Assembly: GCA_013288345.1 (NCBI GenBank)
Contig: JABDCA010000003.1
Coordinates: 88,548-152,547 of the forward strand
Length of the DNA: 64,000 nucleotides
Direction of reading: 5' to 3'
Source of the DNA: Bacteroidota bacterium
GTDB taxonomy: Bacteria; Bacteroidota; Bacteroidia; JABEUT01
Under the pieces are notes generated by a model. It was not told the DNA's origin. It did not search any database and saw only the letters and a list, made by a program, of their open reading frames with translations. Made by a program: the position numbers and the translations under genes. Position 1 is the stretch's first letter. Each line of letters begins with the position of its first letter. Below, piece by piece: positions 42,590-50,992 of the stretch.

Positions 42590-45229
42590 TTATTCTTTAA
42601 TGATCTTAACATAAGTTCCGCCCGCATTCAAAAAGTAAATACCATTAGGTTGGTCACTTAAATCAATGGACAATTGACGATTAACAATGGACAATTGTAA
42701 AGGAATTTTTTCTCCTAATATATTATACGCGGTTATTTGTGTTCTCTCATTGTCCATTGTCCATTGTCCACTTTCAATTGTAATTGTGAATTTTCCGTTG
42801 CTTGGGTTGGGATAAACTTTTATTGAGGCATTTTCGCTACTGATATTGTTAATGCCCAGCGGAGAAGTTAGTTGTGTTTCCCACAAGCCTCTGCCAAAGG
42901 TACCTGCACGTAATAGGTTACCTGATTGTTGTATGTCGAGCGAGTAAACCATAACATTAGGTAGCCCGGTATTAAAGCTAAGCCAGTTTCCGCCCTGTGT
43001 GTTGTCGGTATAAAAAACACCTATATCGGTTCCTACAAATACCCGGTCGTTGTTCGATGTTTCGTCATACACAACACAATCTACCGGTACATTTGGTAAG
43101 CCTGTGCTTGTATTGGCCCAGGTAGTTCCGCCATCGGTAGTTTTGTAAACCTTAATGCCCGATGTGTAATTCGAAAAGGTAACCCATACCGTTAGCGGAT
43201 CGGATGCTTTTACAGCAATTGCAGAAATATAAGCAGATGCTATGGGCAATGTGCCGGTAACATTGGCCCATGTTGCACCTCCATCAGTAGTTTTAAAAAG
43301 GAAGGTACCCGGAATATTGTTGTAGCCTGTATTTACACCCATTGCCGCGTATAAGTAGTTCGAGTTCGATGGCGATATGGCCATAGCCATTACAAGGTCT
43401 GTTGCTGTTCCGGTAAGGTTATTGCTCACCTTTGTCCATGCAGTGCCCTGATTGGTGGTTTTCCAAATGTCGTTGTATCCGGCGTAAAGCGTGGTGTTTG
43501 TGTTTTTATCAATTACATAAGGCGTAACCCATGCACCCGTTACAACTCCGCTATTGGGTGTAATTACAGTAAAGCTTGTTCCTCCATTTGTGGTTAACGA
43601 AATTTTTCCGCCGTATGTTGCTGTATATATAGTACTGGCGTTTGTGTAATCAACAATGGTCATCATTCCGTCTCCCTGTTGGTCCTCAGACCATGCACCG
43701 CTGTTAAGCAAATTGCTGCCATTATCCTGCACGCCGCACGATACCAATGTGGTGTTTGTTTGTGCGCTGCTGATGTTGTACATTTCCATTATGGTAAGGC
43801 CGGCACTCAGGTCGGTCCATGCAGTACCTGTATCAGCCGATTTGAATAAGCCGCCATCGCAGCCTGCTAAAATAGAAGTAGAGCTACCCGGCATAAATAC
43901 CAGTTTATGAATATCAGAATGTACATAATTTGGGTTGTTATGAAGCGATGTTCCTTTTGATTTGTTTATCCAGGTTGTGCCGCCATTATCCGATGACCAG
44001 ATGTTTATGCCACCTATAAAAATGGTGTTGGCAAATTTTGGCGATGCTACTAATGCAAGATCGCCCCAGCCTTGCCCGCCTGCAGTTGAGCCAAGCGGTG
44101 ATGAACCCAACACGTTAGGGCTGTTCGACATTTGTGTAAATGTTACACCACCATCAGTTGATCTTACCAATGCATGAAAACCGGAATTAGCGGAGTCAGA
44201 CTCAAGTGCATATAGGTAATTTGCATTTGCGGGTGTAACGGCAAGCTGAAGCCTGTTTGTACCTGATGCATTATATACAGCAGTAAATGAACTCCCCGAA
44301 TCGGTCGATTTGTAAACGCTGCGATAGTTACAAGCATACACAACTGCCGAATTGCCTGGTTTAAACTGTATATCGTAAATGCGGTGCCCCGTCATTGAGT
44401 TTGTCCATGTGGTACCACCGTTAAGCGATTTGGCTACGCCGTTATAATTGCCCACCATTATCATGTTATGGTTGTTTGGGTTTATAACAATTTTGTTCAT
44501 GTAGAAGCCCTGATTGGTTTGCCAGCTTAGGCCTGTAGTTTTCCAGGTAACTCCTCCATCGGTCGATTTCATAACGCCGGTAGAGTAGGTATATATCACA
44601 TCGCCATCGCCGGTGGCTATATAAATAATGCTTGTATCTGTAGGGTCAATAGCAATATCAGTTACACCTAATGTAGCCAGATAGTCTGATGTGGGTGTCC
44701 ATGTTGTGCCGCCGTTTGTGGTTTTCCATAAACCACCCGATGGTGAACCTACATAAATGGTATTTGTATCAAGTGGATTTACTGCGACGCAATTCAGCCT
44801 GCCTTCTCCACCTTTGGTAGGTATCGATGCAGGGCCTATAGATGTCCATGATGCGCTTAGTAGCGCTTTCTTATCCGTTCTTTGTTTGTCTTGCTGTTCA
44901 ATTCTGTTCCTTTCTAAATAAGCTATCATCGGGTTAGGCGACTGCCCTGTTGGGCTTACTCTTTTCGATGCAAACCATTCCCAACGCTTATACTGAATAT
45001 ATTCGCCATAAGCGCCATCCTCATCATCGTCCATTTGGTCCCTGTCTGTCATATCGAGACCTTTGGCATTCCAATAGGTGTTGAACGATTTTTGGATCTC
45101 AAAAAAACTTGGAGCAGCGCTGTCGGCAAACTTGTTCATCCAGGCTTGTGCTTTGCCTGTGTTTACCGTAATGGCCAGTATAGCTATAATGGCCAGCTTT
45201 AACATGTTTTGGGTAGTTGTGTTTTTCAT
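42590..45229 (-). CDS. T9SS surface protein with BNR/Vps10-like propellers
   Basis: An 879-residue exported protein: signal peptide 1-28 from ATG 45229 (the ATG at 45292 adds 21 residues with no export role). The body carries sortilin/BNR-type blades with repeated 'TTNGGTTW' and 'SxDxGxTW' Asp-box motifs, for two beta propellers, and a C-terminal type A T9SS sorting domain ('IKVYPNPSNGKFTI' ... 'NGIYFLNAGGTYVKIIKE'). In the sorting domain the arms 'GQWTMDNER' and 'LSIVNRQLSIDLS' come from a repeat of CAATTGTCCATTG words. Its promoter at 45375-45415 shares the ECF-type motif with that of the sigma gene at 48225, so it is probably controlled by that sigma factor. Confidence 0.85.
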   Translation of the reverse strand: MKNTTTQNMLKLAIIAILAITVNTGKAQAWMNKFADSAAPSFFEIQKSFNTYWNAKGLDMTDRDQMDDDEDGAYGEYIQYKRWEWFASKRVSPTGQSPNPMIAYLERNRIEQQDKQRTDKKALLSASWTSIGPASIPTKGGEGRLNCVAVNPLDTNTIYVGSPSGGLWKTTNGGTTWTPTSDYLATLGVTDIAIDPTDTSIIYIATGDGDVIYTYSTGVMKSTDGGVTWKTTGLSWQTNQGFYMNKIVINPNNHNMIMVGNYNGVAKSLNGGTTWTNSMTGHRIYDIQFKPGNSAVVYACNYRSVYKSTDSGSSFTAVYNASGTNRLQLAVTPANANYLYALESDSANSGFHALVRSTDGGVTFTQMSNSPNVLGSSPLGSTAGGQGWGDLALVASPKFANTIFIGGINIWSSDNGGTTWINKSKGTSLHNNPNYVHSDIHKLVFMPGSSTSILAGCDGGLFKSADTGTAWTDLSAGLTIMEMYNISSAQTNTTLVSCGVQDNGSNLLNSGAWSEDQQGDGMMTIVDYTNASTIYTATYGGKISLTTNGGTSFTVITPNSGVVTGAWVTPYVIDKNTNTTLYAGYNDIWKTTNQGTAWTKVSNNLTGTATDLVMAMAISPSNSNYLYAAMGVNTGYNNIPGTFLFKTTDGGATWANVTGTLPIASAYISAIAVKASDPLTVWVTFSNYTSGIKVYKTTDGGTTWANTSTGLPNVPVDCVVYDETSNNDRVFVGTDIGVFYTDNTQGGNWLSFNTGLPNVMVYSLDIQQSGNLLRAGTFGRGLWETQLTSPLGINNISSENASIKVYPNPSNGKFTITIESGQWTMDNERTQITAYNILGEKIPLQLSIVNRQLSIDLSDQPNGIYFLNAGGTYVKIIKE
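42664..42790. repeat. Inverted word repeats CAATGGACAATTG family inside a T9SS sorting domain
   Basis: 42664-42699 (CAATGGACAATTGACGATTA...) and 42748-42790 (CATTGTCCATTGTCCATTGT...) are complementary arms around the codons of 'AYNILGE'. Both arms are translated. Confidence 0.8.
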
Positions 45230-45374
45230 GGTATCAGCTTTTGGGTTTAAATTAACTAAAATTGACAGGTTAAGCGGAGTAGTACAAGCCACACAAGTAA
45301 TAAACCGATTAAGAGGATGGAAAGCTTTTGATTTTTCATAGGATAAATATTATGGCGTTAATTGCCTCCTATTA

Positions 45375-45415
45375 ATTACAACACGAATGAAAACCCCTAA
45401 AGGTTGGGTAGGGTA
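45375..45415 (-). promoter_or_regulatory. Predicted ECF-sigma promoter of the 42590 gene
   Basis: On the minus strand: TACCCTACCCAACCTTT (45415 to 45399), 18 nt, then TGTAAT (45380-45375). The same two blocks with the same spacing lie in front of the ECF sigma gene. The start would be near 45368, leaving a leader of about 140 nt. Confidence 0.6.
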
Positions 45416-45434
45416 GTAAAATATTTTTTACAGG

Positions 45435-46556
45435 CTAAAGATAAGCCACAGAGAAAGATACATCTCCGCTAAGTACCATGCTGTTTGCACCATTATAAAG
45501 GGTACAGTAAACTTTGGCATGAATTATTTTGGTGGGCTCGCCATTTGAGTTGGTTTGGTAGTCGGCTACCGAGGTTATTTTAAACATGCTTTTGTTGGGC
45601 TGACTGTTGTTATACGAGGTATATAGGTTTCCGCTTGCATCGTGCCACTCTAATACAACATCGGCAAGATTTATAGGGTTGGCCAGCGGAGTTATAGTAT
45701 TATGGGTAAAGTTGGTATAGCAGGTTGATATGGGTTTTATAGGAAAGTTTTTACTGCTTGTTTCTATTGAATCAGCGCCATCGGCACGCGATAGTGTTAC
45801 CTGGTAAACACCGGGCCCTGCATAACCGTGCTTATAAACCGGTGCAGCACTTGACGCGGTAGTACCATCGCCAAAGTTCCAGTTAAAGGTTAGTGGGTTA
45901 ACGCCGCCTACAGTACATGCTACCGATATAGTATCGCCTACTGCACTTGGTGCAAACGATAATTGTACCAAATTGCCCACCTCGCCAAACACTACCTCAT
46001 CGGTTACAGATGATGAGCAGGCAGCGGTTGATTGTGTATTTAACGATACATAATAAGTACCGGGATGTAAATAGGTATGGGTGGGTTTATGTTGTGTAGA
46101 TAGTGTGTTGTCGCCAAAATTCCAGCTATAGCTTAAGGCAGTGGCATTGTATAATGAATCAACATATTGAACTGAATACATAGATGCCATGCCAGCGGGC
46201 GTTGCGTATGAATAATAACCTATGGTAATGGTACTATCAATTGCAGTTGGTGTAGCGGTAGATGTTCTGTAATCTTTAATGTAAATCTTCAAGGAATTAG
46301 GGCAGTTCGATGTGCAGGTACTGCCTCTGAATTCTCCTGTATAGTTATATACACTGTTAGCATCGGTAGTATAGCCTGTAAACATATAGTAATCGTTTAC
46401 GCCTGCCTGTATGTTGGTTTGCACACCATTAATGGTGCCGTTAAAATAAAAGGGCGGGTTGCCTGTAGTGGTAGATTGTGTTATCTCCTTTTTTTTGCAC
46501 GAAGCCATTATGAGTGTGATGCTCATTAATAGCCATACTATGTGTTTTGTTCTCAT
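45435..46556 (-). CDS. PKD-domain lipoprotein
   Basis: A 373-residue lipoprotein: 'IVWLLMSITLIMASC' with lipobox Cys20. An N-terminal region of about 120 residues ('PFYFNGTINGVQTNIQAGVNDYYMFTGYT') is followed by two PKD domains ('ALSYSWNFGDNTLSTQHKPTHTYLHPGTYYVSLNT' and 'PLTFNWNFGDGTTASSAAPVYKHGYAGPGVYQVTLS'), then a C-terminal beta domain. It is 6 bp downstream of the barrel regulator gene in the sigma unit and is likely at the cell surface. PKD domains bind surfaces or polysaccharides, or serve as spacers. Confidence 0.8.
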   Translation of the reverse strand: MRTKHIVWLLMSITLIMASCKKKEITQSTTTGNPPFYFNGTINGVQTNIQAGVNDYYMFTGYTTDANSVYNYTGEFRGSTCTSNCPNSLKIYIKDYRTSTATPTAIDSTITIGYYSYATPAGMASMYSVQYVDSLYNATALSYSWNFGDNTLSTQHKPTHTYLHPGTYYVSLNTQSTAACSSSVTDEVVFGEVGNLVQLSFAPSAVGDTISVACTVGGVNPLTFNWNFGDGTTASSAAPVYKHGYAGPGVYQVTLSRADGADSIETSSKNFPIKPISTCYTNFTHNTITPLANPINLADVVLEWHDASGNLYTSYNNSQPNKSMFKITSVADYQTNSNGEPTKIIHAKVYCTLYNGANSMVLSGDVSFSVAYL

Positions 46557-46562
46557 GCCTTT

Positions 46563-48212
46563 TTATTGAAAAATGTTATACGATACCAATATGCGTAATC
46601 CTGTTTCACGTTCAAATTTCTGTTCTGCAAAAACCGAATTGCTCTTTATATCCATTAAGCCAAAGTAAGCTGTAAGGCTTGCTGAAAGCCTGCTGGTGAG
46701 TTTTCTTCCGTAGAGTGCCATTACTGTTGCGTTCCAGCTATTAAAGCCATTGTAATAACCTGTTTGCGCCACGGTCTGTTTATTGGTTACCGTAAACGAG
46801 TTTTGGTTGTATGTAGTAATGGTGCCCGAACTGTTTATGAGATAAGATAAAGTACCACCTATGCCTATATAATTCTTCTCATCGAGGTTGTATTGCAATT
46901 GCAATGGCACGGTTATGTAATAAAGCCACTTGGTAGTTATAGAAGTATCTTTAGCGGTGTAGCCAAAGTCGTAATTGGTATGGCTATCGGTATAGGTGCT
47001 CGAACTTAAATAACCAATGGTGTTAAAAAATACGCCCGTATGCACCGACCATGTTGGGTTAATAATATGTGTATAGCCTATACCCACAATAGGGTTAAAG
47101 CCTCTGCCTTCGGTAGTGTTGCCATAGCTCCAGCCAGTAACAAAGTTTGTTCCTGCTTCAACCGATAGAACATCTTTTTCAGATGTTCTGGGTTTATCGG
47201 GCTGCGGAGTAATTGTTTTTGCTGTGTCGGTTTTTTTAGCTGCAGTGTCTTTTTTAGTTGTAGCAACAGTTTCATTTGTTTTTTGTACTGAATCAGCTTT
47301 AGCCTGTGCTTGCTTTTGTGTTGCAACTACTTGTAGCGAATCGGTTTTTGCCTGAGCATTGTTTTGTGAAACAGGCTCTTGCTTTTTGCTTACAATAGCT
47401 GCATCATTCTTTTCAGGTACAGTATCAGTCTGTGTTTGCTTCTCAGCAGGCTTGCTTGTTGTAACTACCGCAGTAGTATCGGCGATGGTATTATTCTTTA
47501 CGGTTTTTTCTTTTTGCGTTTCTTTAGGCTTGACCGAGGCCGACGCAGCAGAGGTATCCTTGCTGTTTATTGGATAATTATCTGTTTTAGCCGTTGAACT
47601 CATTTTTACTTTCGGTTCGTTGTTACTGCTGCTATTCGTAGCTAAAGTTACGGTTTTATTTTTTGTTGCCGTAGTTTTTACACTTGCCTCAGCGGGCGAG
47701 GTACCTATGCTGCTTTCGTTATTGTTTGTTTGGGTAGTATTGGTTGCCTTATGCTTTGCAGGTATAGCAGCTATATCTGTTGCAGTAGTTTTGCCTTTGC
47801 TTTCTTTTATGTCAGATGCTGCCGCAGCGCTGTTGGTTGCTTCTGACAGGGCCGCATGCACCGGGACTGAATCTGCTTTTTGTGCTGTTACTGCATTGTT
47901 GTTTTCTTTTACCGATGCCGGATTATTGTTCTTTTTTAAGCTTGTGTCTGTACTTTGTTTAATTGGTTGAATTTGTTTGGTATCGCTATTGTCTGAACTG
48001 TTTTTATAAGAATGTAACGCAAAAGGGAGCATTACTGCAATGCCGGCCCCCAAGCCAATAAAGAAAATAATGGCCCACCTTCTGCGCTTTTTCTTTTTAC
48101 GCGAATCGTCTATCAGTTTCTCGGCATGCTCCCAGTTCTCTTCATCAAAAGGAACTTCCCCTTGAGAGAGTTTGGCGTTGAGCAAGTTTTTTAATTCTTC
48201 TTCTTCTGTCAT
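46563..48212 (-). CDS. Membrane regulator with cytoplasmic helix, long linker and C-terminal outer-membrane barrel
   Basis: A 549-residue protein. Residues 1-44 are acidic then basic and cytoplasmic ('EEELKNLLNAKLSQGEVPFDEENW', a pattern seen before anti-sigma-like segments), one transmembrane helix at about 46-67, a Lys/Thr/Ala/Gln-rich low-complexity linker of about 270 residues, and from about 345 a beta-barrel-like domain with aromatic strands ('FNPIVGIGYTHIINPTWSVHTGVFFNTIGYL', 'WLYYITVPLQLQYNLDEKNYIGIGGTLSYL', final 'RILVSYNIFQ'). The chain could span from cytoplasm through the periplasm to the outer membrane, so linking an outer-membrane event to the sigma factor next door (12 bp upstream). 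The regulator role is inferred from order. Confidence 0.75.
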   Translation of the reverse strand: MTEEEELKNLLNAKLSQGEVPFDEENWEHAEKLIDDSRKKKKRRRWAIIFFIGLGAGIAVMLPFALHSYKNSSDNSDTKQIQPIKQSTDTSLKKNNNPASVKENNNAVTAQKADSVPVHAALSEATNSAAAASDIKESKGKTTATDIAAIPAKHKATNTTQTNNNESSIGTSPAEASVKTTATKNKTVTLATNSSSNNEPKVKMSSTAKTDNYPINSKDTSAASASVKPKETQKEKTVKNNTIADTTAVVTTSKPAEKQTQTDTVPEKNDAAIVSKKQEPVSQNNAQAKTDSLQVVATQKQAQAKADSVQKTNETVATTKKDTAAKKTDTAKTITPQPDKPRTSEKDVLSVEAGTNFVTGWSYGNTTEGRGFNPIVGIGYTHIINPTWSVHTGVFFNTIGYLSSSTYTDSHTNYDFGYTAKDTSITTKWLYYITVPLQLQYNLDEKNYIGIGGTLSYLINSSGTITTYNQNSFTVTNKQTVAQTGYYNGFNSWNATVMALYGRKLTSRLSASLTAYFGLMDIKSNSVFAEQKFERETGLRILVSYNIFQ

Positions 48213-48224
48213 GATGTTGCAGTA

Positions 48225-48782
48225 TTAATAAGCGTAACCATGTTTTTGTATCATATCCCTTAGCCAGGTCTTCGAAAAATTGATGTGCCATTTGGTTGTC
48301 CCTACCGACATGCCCAGCATTTCACTTATCTCCTTATGGCTAAACCCATCTATTACAAACATGTTAAACACTTCGCGGCTACGTGGTGGTAGCTTACCTA
48401 TAAGGCTGTTTATCGAGTCCACGTTCATAGATGCAAGCGCTGTGTTTAATTCCGAATGACTTTGGGTTTCAAAATATTCTTCTACATACACAATATGCTC
48501 ATCGTGCTTTTTGTTCTTCCTGAATTCATCTATCAATACGTTTATCATGATCTTTCGTACCCATAGCTTAAAAGGTACTTCGGGATGATATTTTTCCAGG
48601 TTGCTCAAAATTCTGTAAAAGCCTACGTTAAGTATTTCTCGGGCCTCTTCCTTTGTATTGGTATACCGGCGGCAAATCATCATTAAATAACTATAGGCTC
48701 TTTTATACAGCTCGTATTCAGCCCTTCTTTCGCGGTTGATGCAAGCTGTTATAAGGTCAAGTTCTATAGTTTCGATATTCAT
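48225..48782 (-). CDS. ECF-type RNA polymerase sigma factor
   Basis: A 185-residue sigma-70 family factor with region 2 ('YELYKRAYSYLMMICRRYTNTKEEAREILNVGFYRILSNLEKY', 'FKLWVRKIMINVLIDEFRKNKK') and region 4 ('INSLIGKLPPRSREVFNMFVIDGFSHKEISEMLGMSVGTTKWHINFSKTWLRDMI'). The linker between the two is short, as in ECF factors. It is the first gene of the unit sigma-regulator-PKD lipoprotein, and its promoter carries the same motif as the 42590 gene, so it probably activates itself. The target sequence is predicted at 48814-48854. Confidence 0.93.
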   Translation of the reverse strand: MNIETIELDLITACINRERRAEYELYKRAYSYLMMICRRYTNTKEEAREILNVGFYRILSNLEKYHPEVPFKLWVRKIMINVLIDEFRKNKKHDEHIVYVEEYFETQSHSELNTALASMNVDSINSLIGKLPPRSREVFNMFVIDGFSHKEISEMLGMSVGTTKWHINFSKTWLRDMIQKHGYAY

Positions 48783-49292
48783 TTACCGATAGATGCAAAG
48801 TATATGGCCTAGTATTACAATACGTAAGAAAGGGGCCAAAGGTTGGGTAGGGTACATGAATAAATATTGTACAGCAATAATAAGGTTATTATCAATAAGT
48901 GCCAAAAGTGTTAATCGGCCTATGTTGTTGATTACCAATATTTTTTATGTTTTTTCTTGATGCAGGTGGGGTGTTTGAGTTGTGGGCTATAGCTTAAATA
49001 GTAGCTGTTTCCGCATTGCTGACACAAAAATATTTTATATAATTGTAGTAATTAATTCCATGAATCTACAGGCTTGGTATTAATCTATACAAACAAGCTT
49101 GGTCAATTATATTATTAAAAACAACGTATTAAGGGGCTTTTCCTTTATTGGAATAACCATAAAATATAGCGGCGTGCAGATAAGGAGTTTTAACTATCTC
49201 TTTAAACTGTTCACCTATGGATTTATAGCACTCATCGAAATTGTAAATCTTTAAAACCGTTCCTGCGTAAACCCATACATACCCTTCCCACC
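48783..49292. other. Intergenic region between divergent sigma and kinase genes
   Basis: A 510-bp gap with no gene or RNA recognised. It contains the ECF-type promoter at 48814-48854 facing left. The right part (49100-49292) would hold the kinase promoter, but no clear -7/-33 pair was identified. Confidence 0.5.
48814..48854 (-). promoter_or_regulatory. Predicted autoregulated ECF-sigma promoter
   Basis: On the minus strand: TACCCTACCCAACCTTT (48854 to 48838), 18 nt, TGTAAT (48819-48814). Identical in both blocks and in spacing to the promoter at 45375-45415, and the 18-nt spacer also shares 'TTTCnTnCGTnT' before the -10. The start would be near 48807, 25 nt ahead of the ATG. Confidence 0.65.
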
Positions 49293-50459
49293 ATGAAAAA
49301 CCTTGCAGACTTTGCCAAATACCTGAGAGAAAACCGCTTGAAAGAGTATGTGATCTATTACCTGGAAGTGATGAAAGGGATGGATATTCCTATTATTAAG
49401 CTTGTAATTGAAAAAGGGCTTATCAAGGATATTTCAGAAGAAAACTCGATAAACATGACAATGGTTAGCCAGGAAAAGTATTTTAAAACACTCGAAGATG
49501 GTACGGCTCTTGCTGTTTCTAAAGTAAGCCTGAAAATGTGGGAGGAAGATAAGTTGCCCGGAATAAATAAACATGAAATACTTCCTTCAGACCTGGTTCT
49601 TATATATGCTGCGCAGAAAAAAGCCATTTTTCATTTTTTACCCGACTATACTTCTTCAGCCACCGAAACAGTGGCAGTAGTTCAGGAGTTTGAAGACCTG
49701 TTTACCGAAATGCAAAACGAGGCATCGCAAATGCTTTTTAAAATACAAAAAGAGACAGAGATGCAGCTTGAGCTGGCCAATAAAGAACTAGAATCATTCA
49801 GCTATTCTGTATCGCATGATTTGCGTGCACCATTGCGTGCAATAAGGGGCTACACTAAAATTTTGCAGGAAGATTACTCTGCCAGTCTTGAAGAAGAAGC
49901 AAAAAAAATGATGTATTCGGTTGCAGGAAATGCAGAGCGGATGAGCCAGCTAATAGATGATCTGCTGGCATTTTCGAAAATGGGAAAAAAGGAAATGAAC
50001 CTGGGTAAGGTTAATATGACCGAAGTTGCAAAAAATTCGCTGGAGACAATAAAGATGGCTCAAAATAACAAGGTTAAGGCAACAGTTACTATAAATGAAC
50101 TATTACCTGTAATAGCTGATAATGCACTAATGGCTAATGTATTTACTAACCTTATTTCGAATGCTATAAAATATTCAAGTAAAAGTGAGAACCCTGTTGT
50201 GGAAGTTAGCTCTTATAATAAAGATGGGGAATATATATATGCAGTAAAAGATAACGGAGTAGGATTCGATATGAAATACTACGATAAGTTATTTGGCGTA
50301 TTTCAGCGCTTGCACAGTGTTGCCGAGTTCGATGGCACCGGTGTGGGCCTGGCACTGGTTAAGCGTATTGTAACCCGCCACGGTGGCCGGGTATGGGCTG
50401 AGGCAGAAATAGGAAAAGGCGCAACTTTTTATGTGGCTTTACAAACAATGAAACAATAA
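49293..50459 (+). CDS. Sensor histidine kinase
   Basis: A 388-residue cytoplasmic kinase. N-terminal sensor-like part (1-140) without known fold, a short coiled coil, HisKA domain with His175 in 'SYSVSHDLRAPLRAIRGY', and HATPase with N-box 'NLISNAIKYSSK', G1 'DNGVGFD' and G2 'GTGVGLALVKRIV'. No membrane segment, so it senses an internal signal or a partner. The HisKA type matches phytochrome-like kinases. It is 13 bp upstream of a small receiver protein and in the same unit as the receiver-phosphatase, giving a phosphorelay. Confidence 0.92.
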   Translation: MKNLADFAKYLRENRLKEYVIYYLEVMKGMDIPIIKLVIEKGLIKDISEENSINMTMVSQEKYFKTLEDGTALAVSKVSLKMWEEDKLPGINKHEILPSDLVLIYAAQKKAIFHFLPDYTSSATETVAVVQEFEDLFTEMQNEASQMLFKIQKETEMQLELANKELESFSYSVSHDLRAPLRAIRGYTKILQEDYSASLEEEAKKMMYSVAGNAERMSQLIDDLLAFSKMGKKEMNLGKVNMTEVAKNSLETIKMAQNNKVKATVTINELLPVIADNALMANVFTNLISNAIKYSSKSENPVVEVSSYNKDGEYIYAVKDNGVGFDMKYYDKLFGVFQRLHSVAEFDGTGVGLALVKRIVTRHGGRVWAEAEIGKGATFYVALQTMKQ

Positions 50460-50472
50460 TTAAAACCCAACT

Positions 50473-50922
50473 ATGATGAAAAACGACATGGTAGAAATTA
50501 TTCTTGTAGAAGATAATATTGATGATGCAACGCTTGCAATAAGAGCGCTTAAAAAGCAAAATCTTGCAAATAATCTTGTACATCTTAAGGATGGTGAAGA
50601 GGCGATTCAGTTTATTTTTGGAACCGGAGCTTACGAAGGCAGAAATATCAGTAACTCTCCTAAGGTTATTTTTCTTGACCTTAAAATGCCCAAGGTAAAT
50701 GGCATGGAAGTGCTTGAAAAAATAAAATCAGATAAACGGACTGCGCATATACCCGTGGTTGTTTTAACTTCTTCGGCAGAAGATCCTGATATTAACACCT
50801 GCTATTCACTTGGGGCTAACAGCTACATAGTAAAGCCTCTTGGCTTCGACGATTTTACACATAAAATATCAGAACTGGGCCTTTACTGGCTGGTGTTGAA
50901 CGAACTGCCCAGAAAAGAATAA
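50473..50922 (+). CDS. Response regulator, single receiver domain (Rcp1-like)
   Basis: A 149-residue single-domain receiver: acidic pocket 'VEDNIDD' (Glu13, Asp14), phospho-acceptor Asp69 in 'IFLDLKMPKVNG', Thr99 in 'VVVLTSSAED', Lys121 in 'IVKPLGF'. The longer loop 'GAYEGRNIS' is typical of Rcp1-like receivers that pair with phytochrome-type kinases, matching its neighbour. With no output domain it acts as a phosphate shuttle or interacts with a partner. Confidence 0.93.
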   Translation: MMKNDMVEIILVEDNIDDATLAIRALKKQNLANNLVHLKDGEEAIQFIFGTGAYEGRNISNSPKVIFLDLKMPKVNGMEVLEKIKSDKRTAHIPVVVLTSSAEDPDINTCYSLGANSYIVKPLGFDDFTHKISELGLYWLVLNELPRKE

Positions 50923-50992
50923 TAAGTAACAATGTCTTTGCGCGAAATTGAGGTTGTGGAGAGAATAAAGGACGAATTAAAACTTGGAGGAT

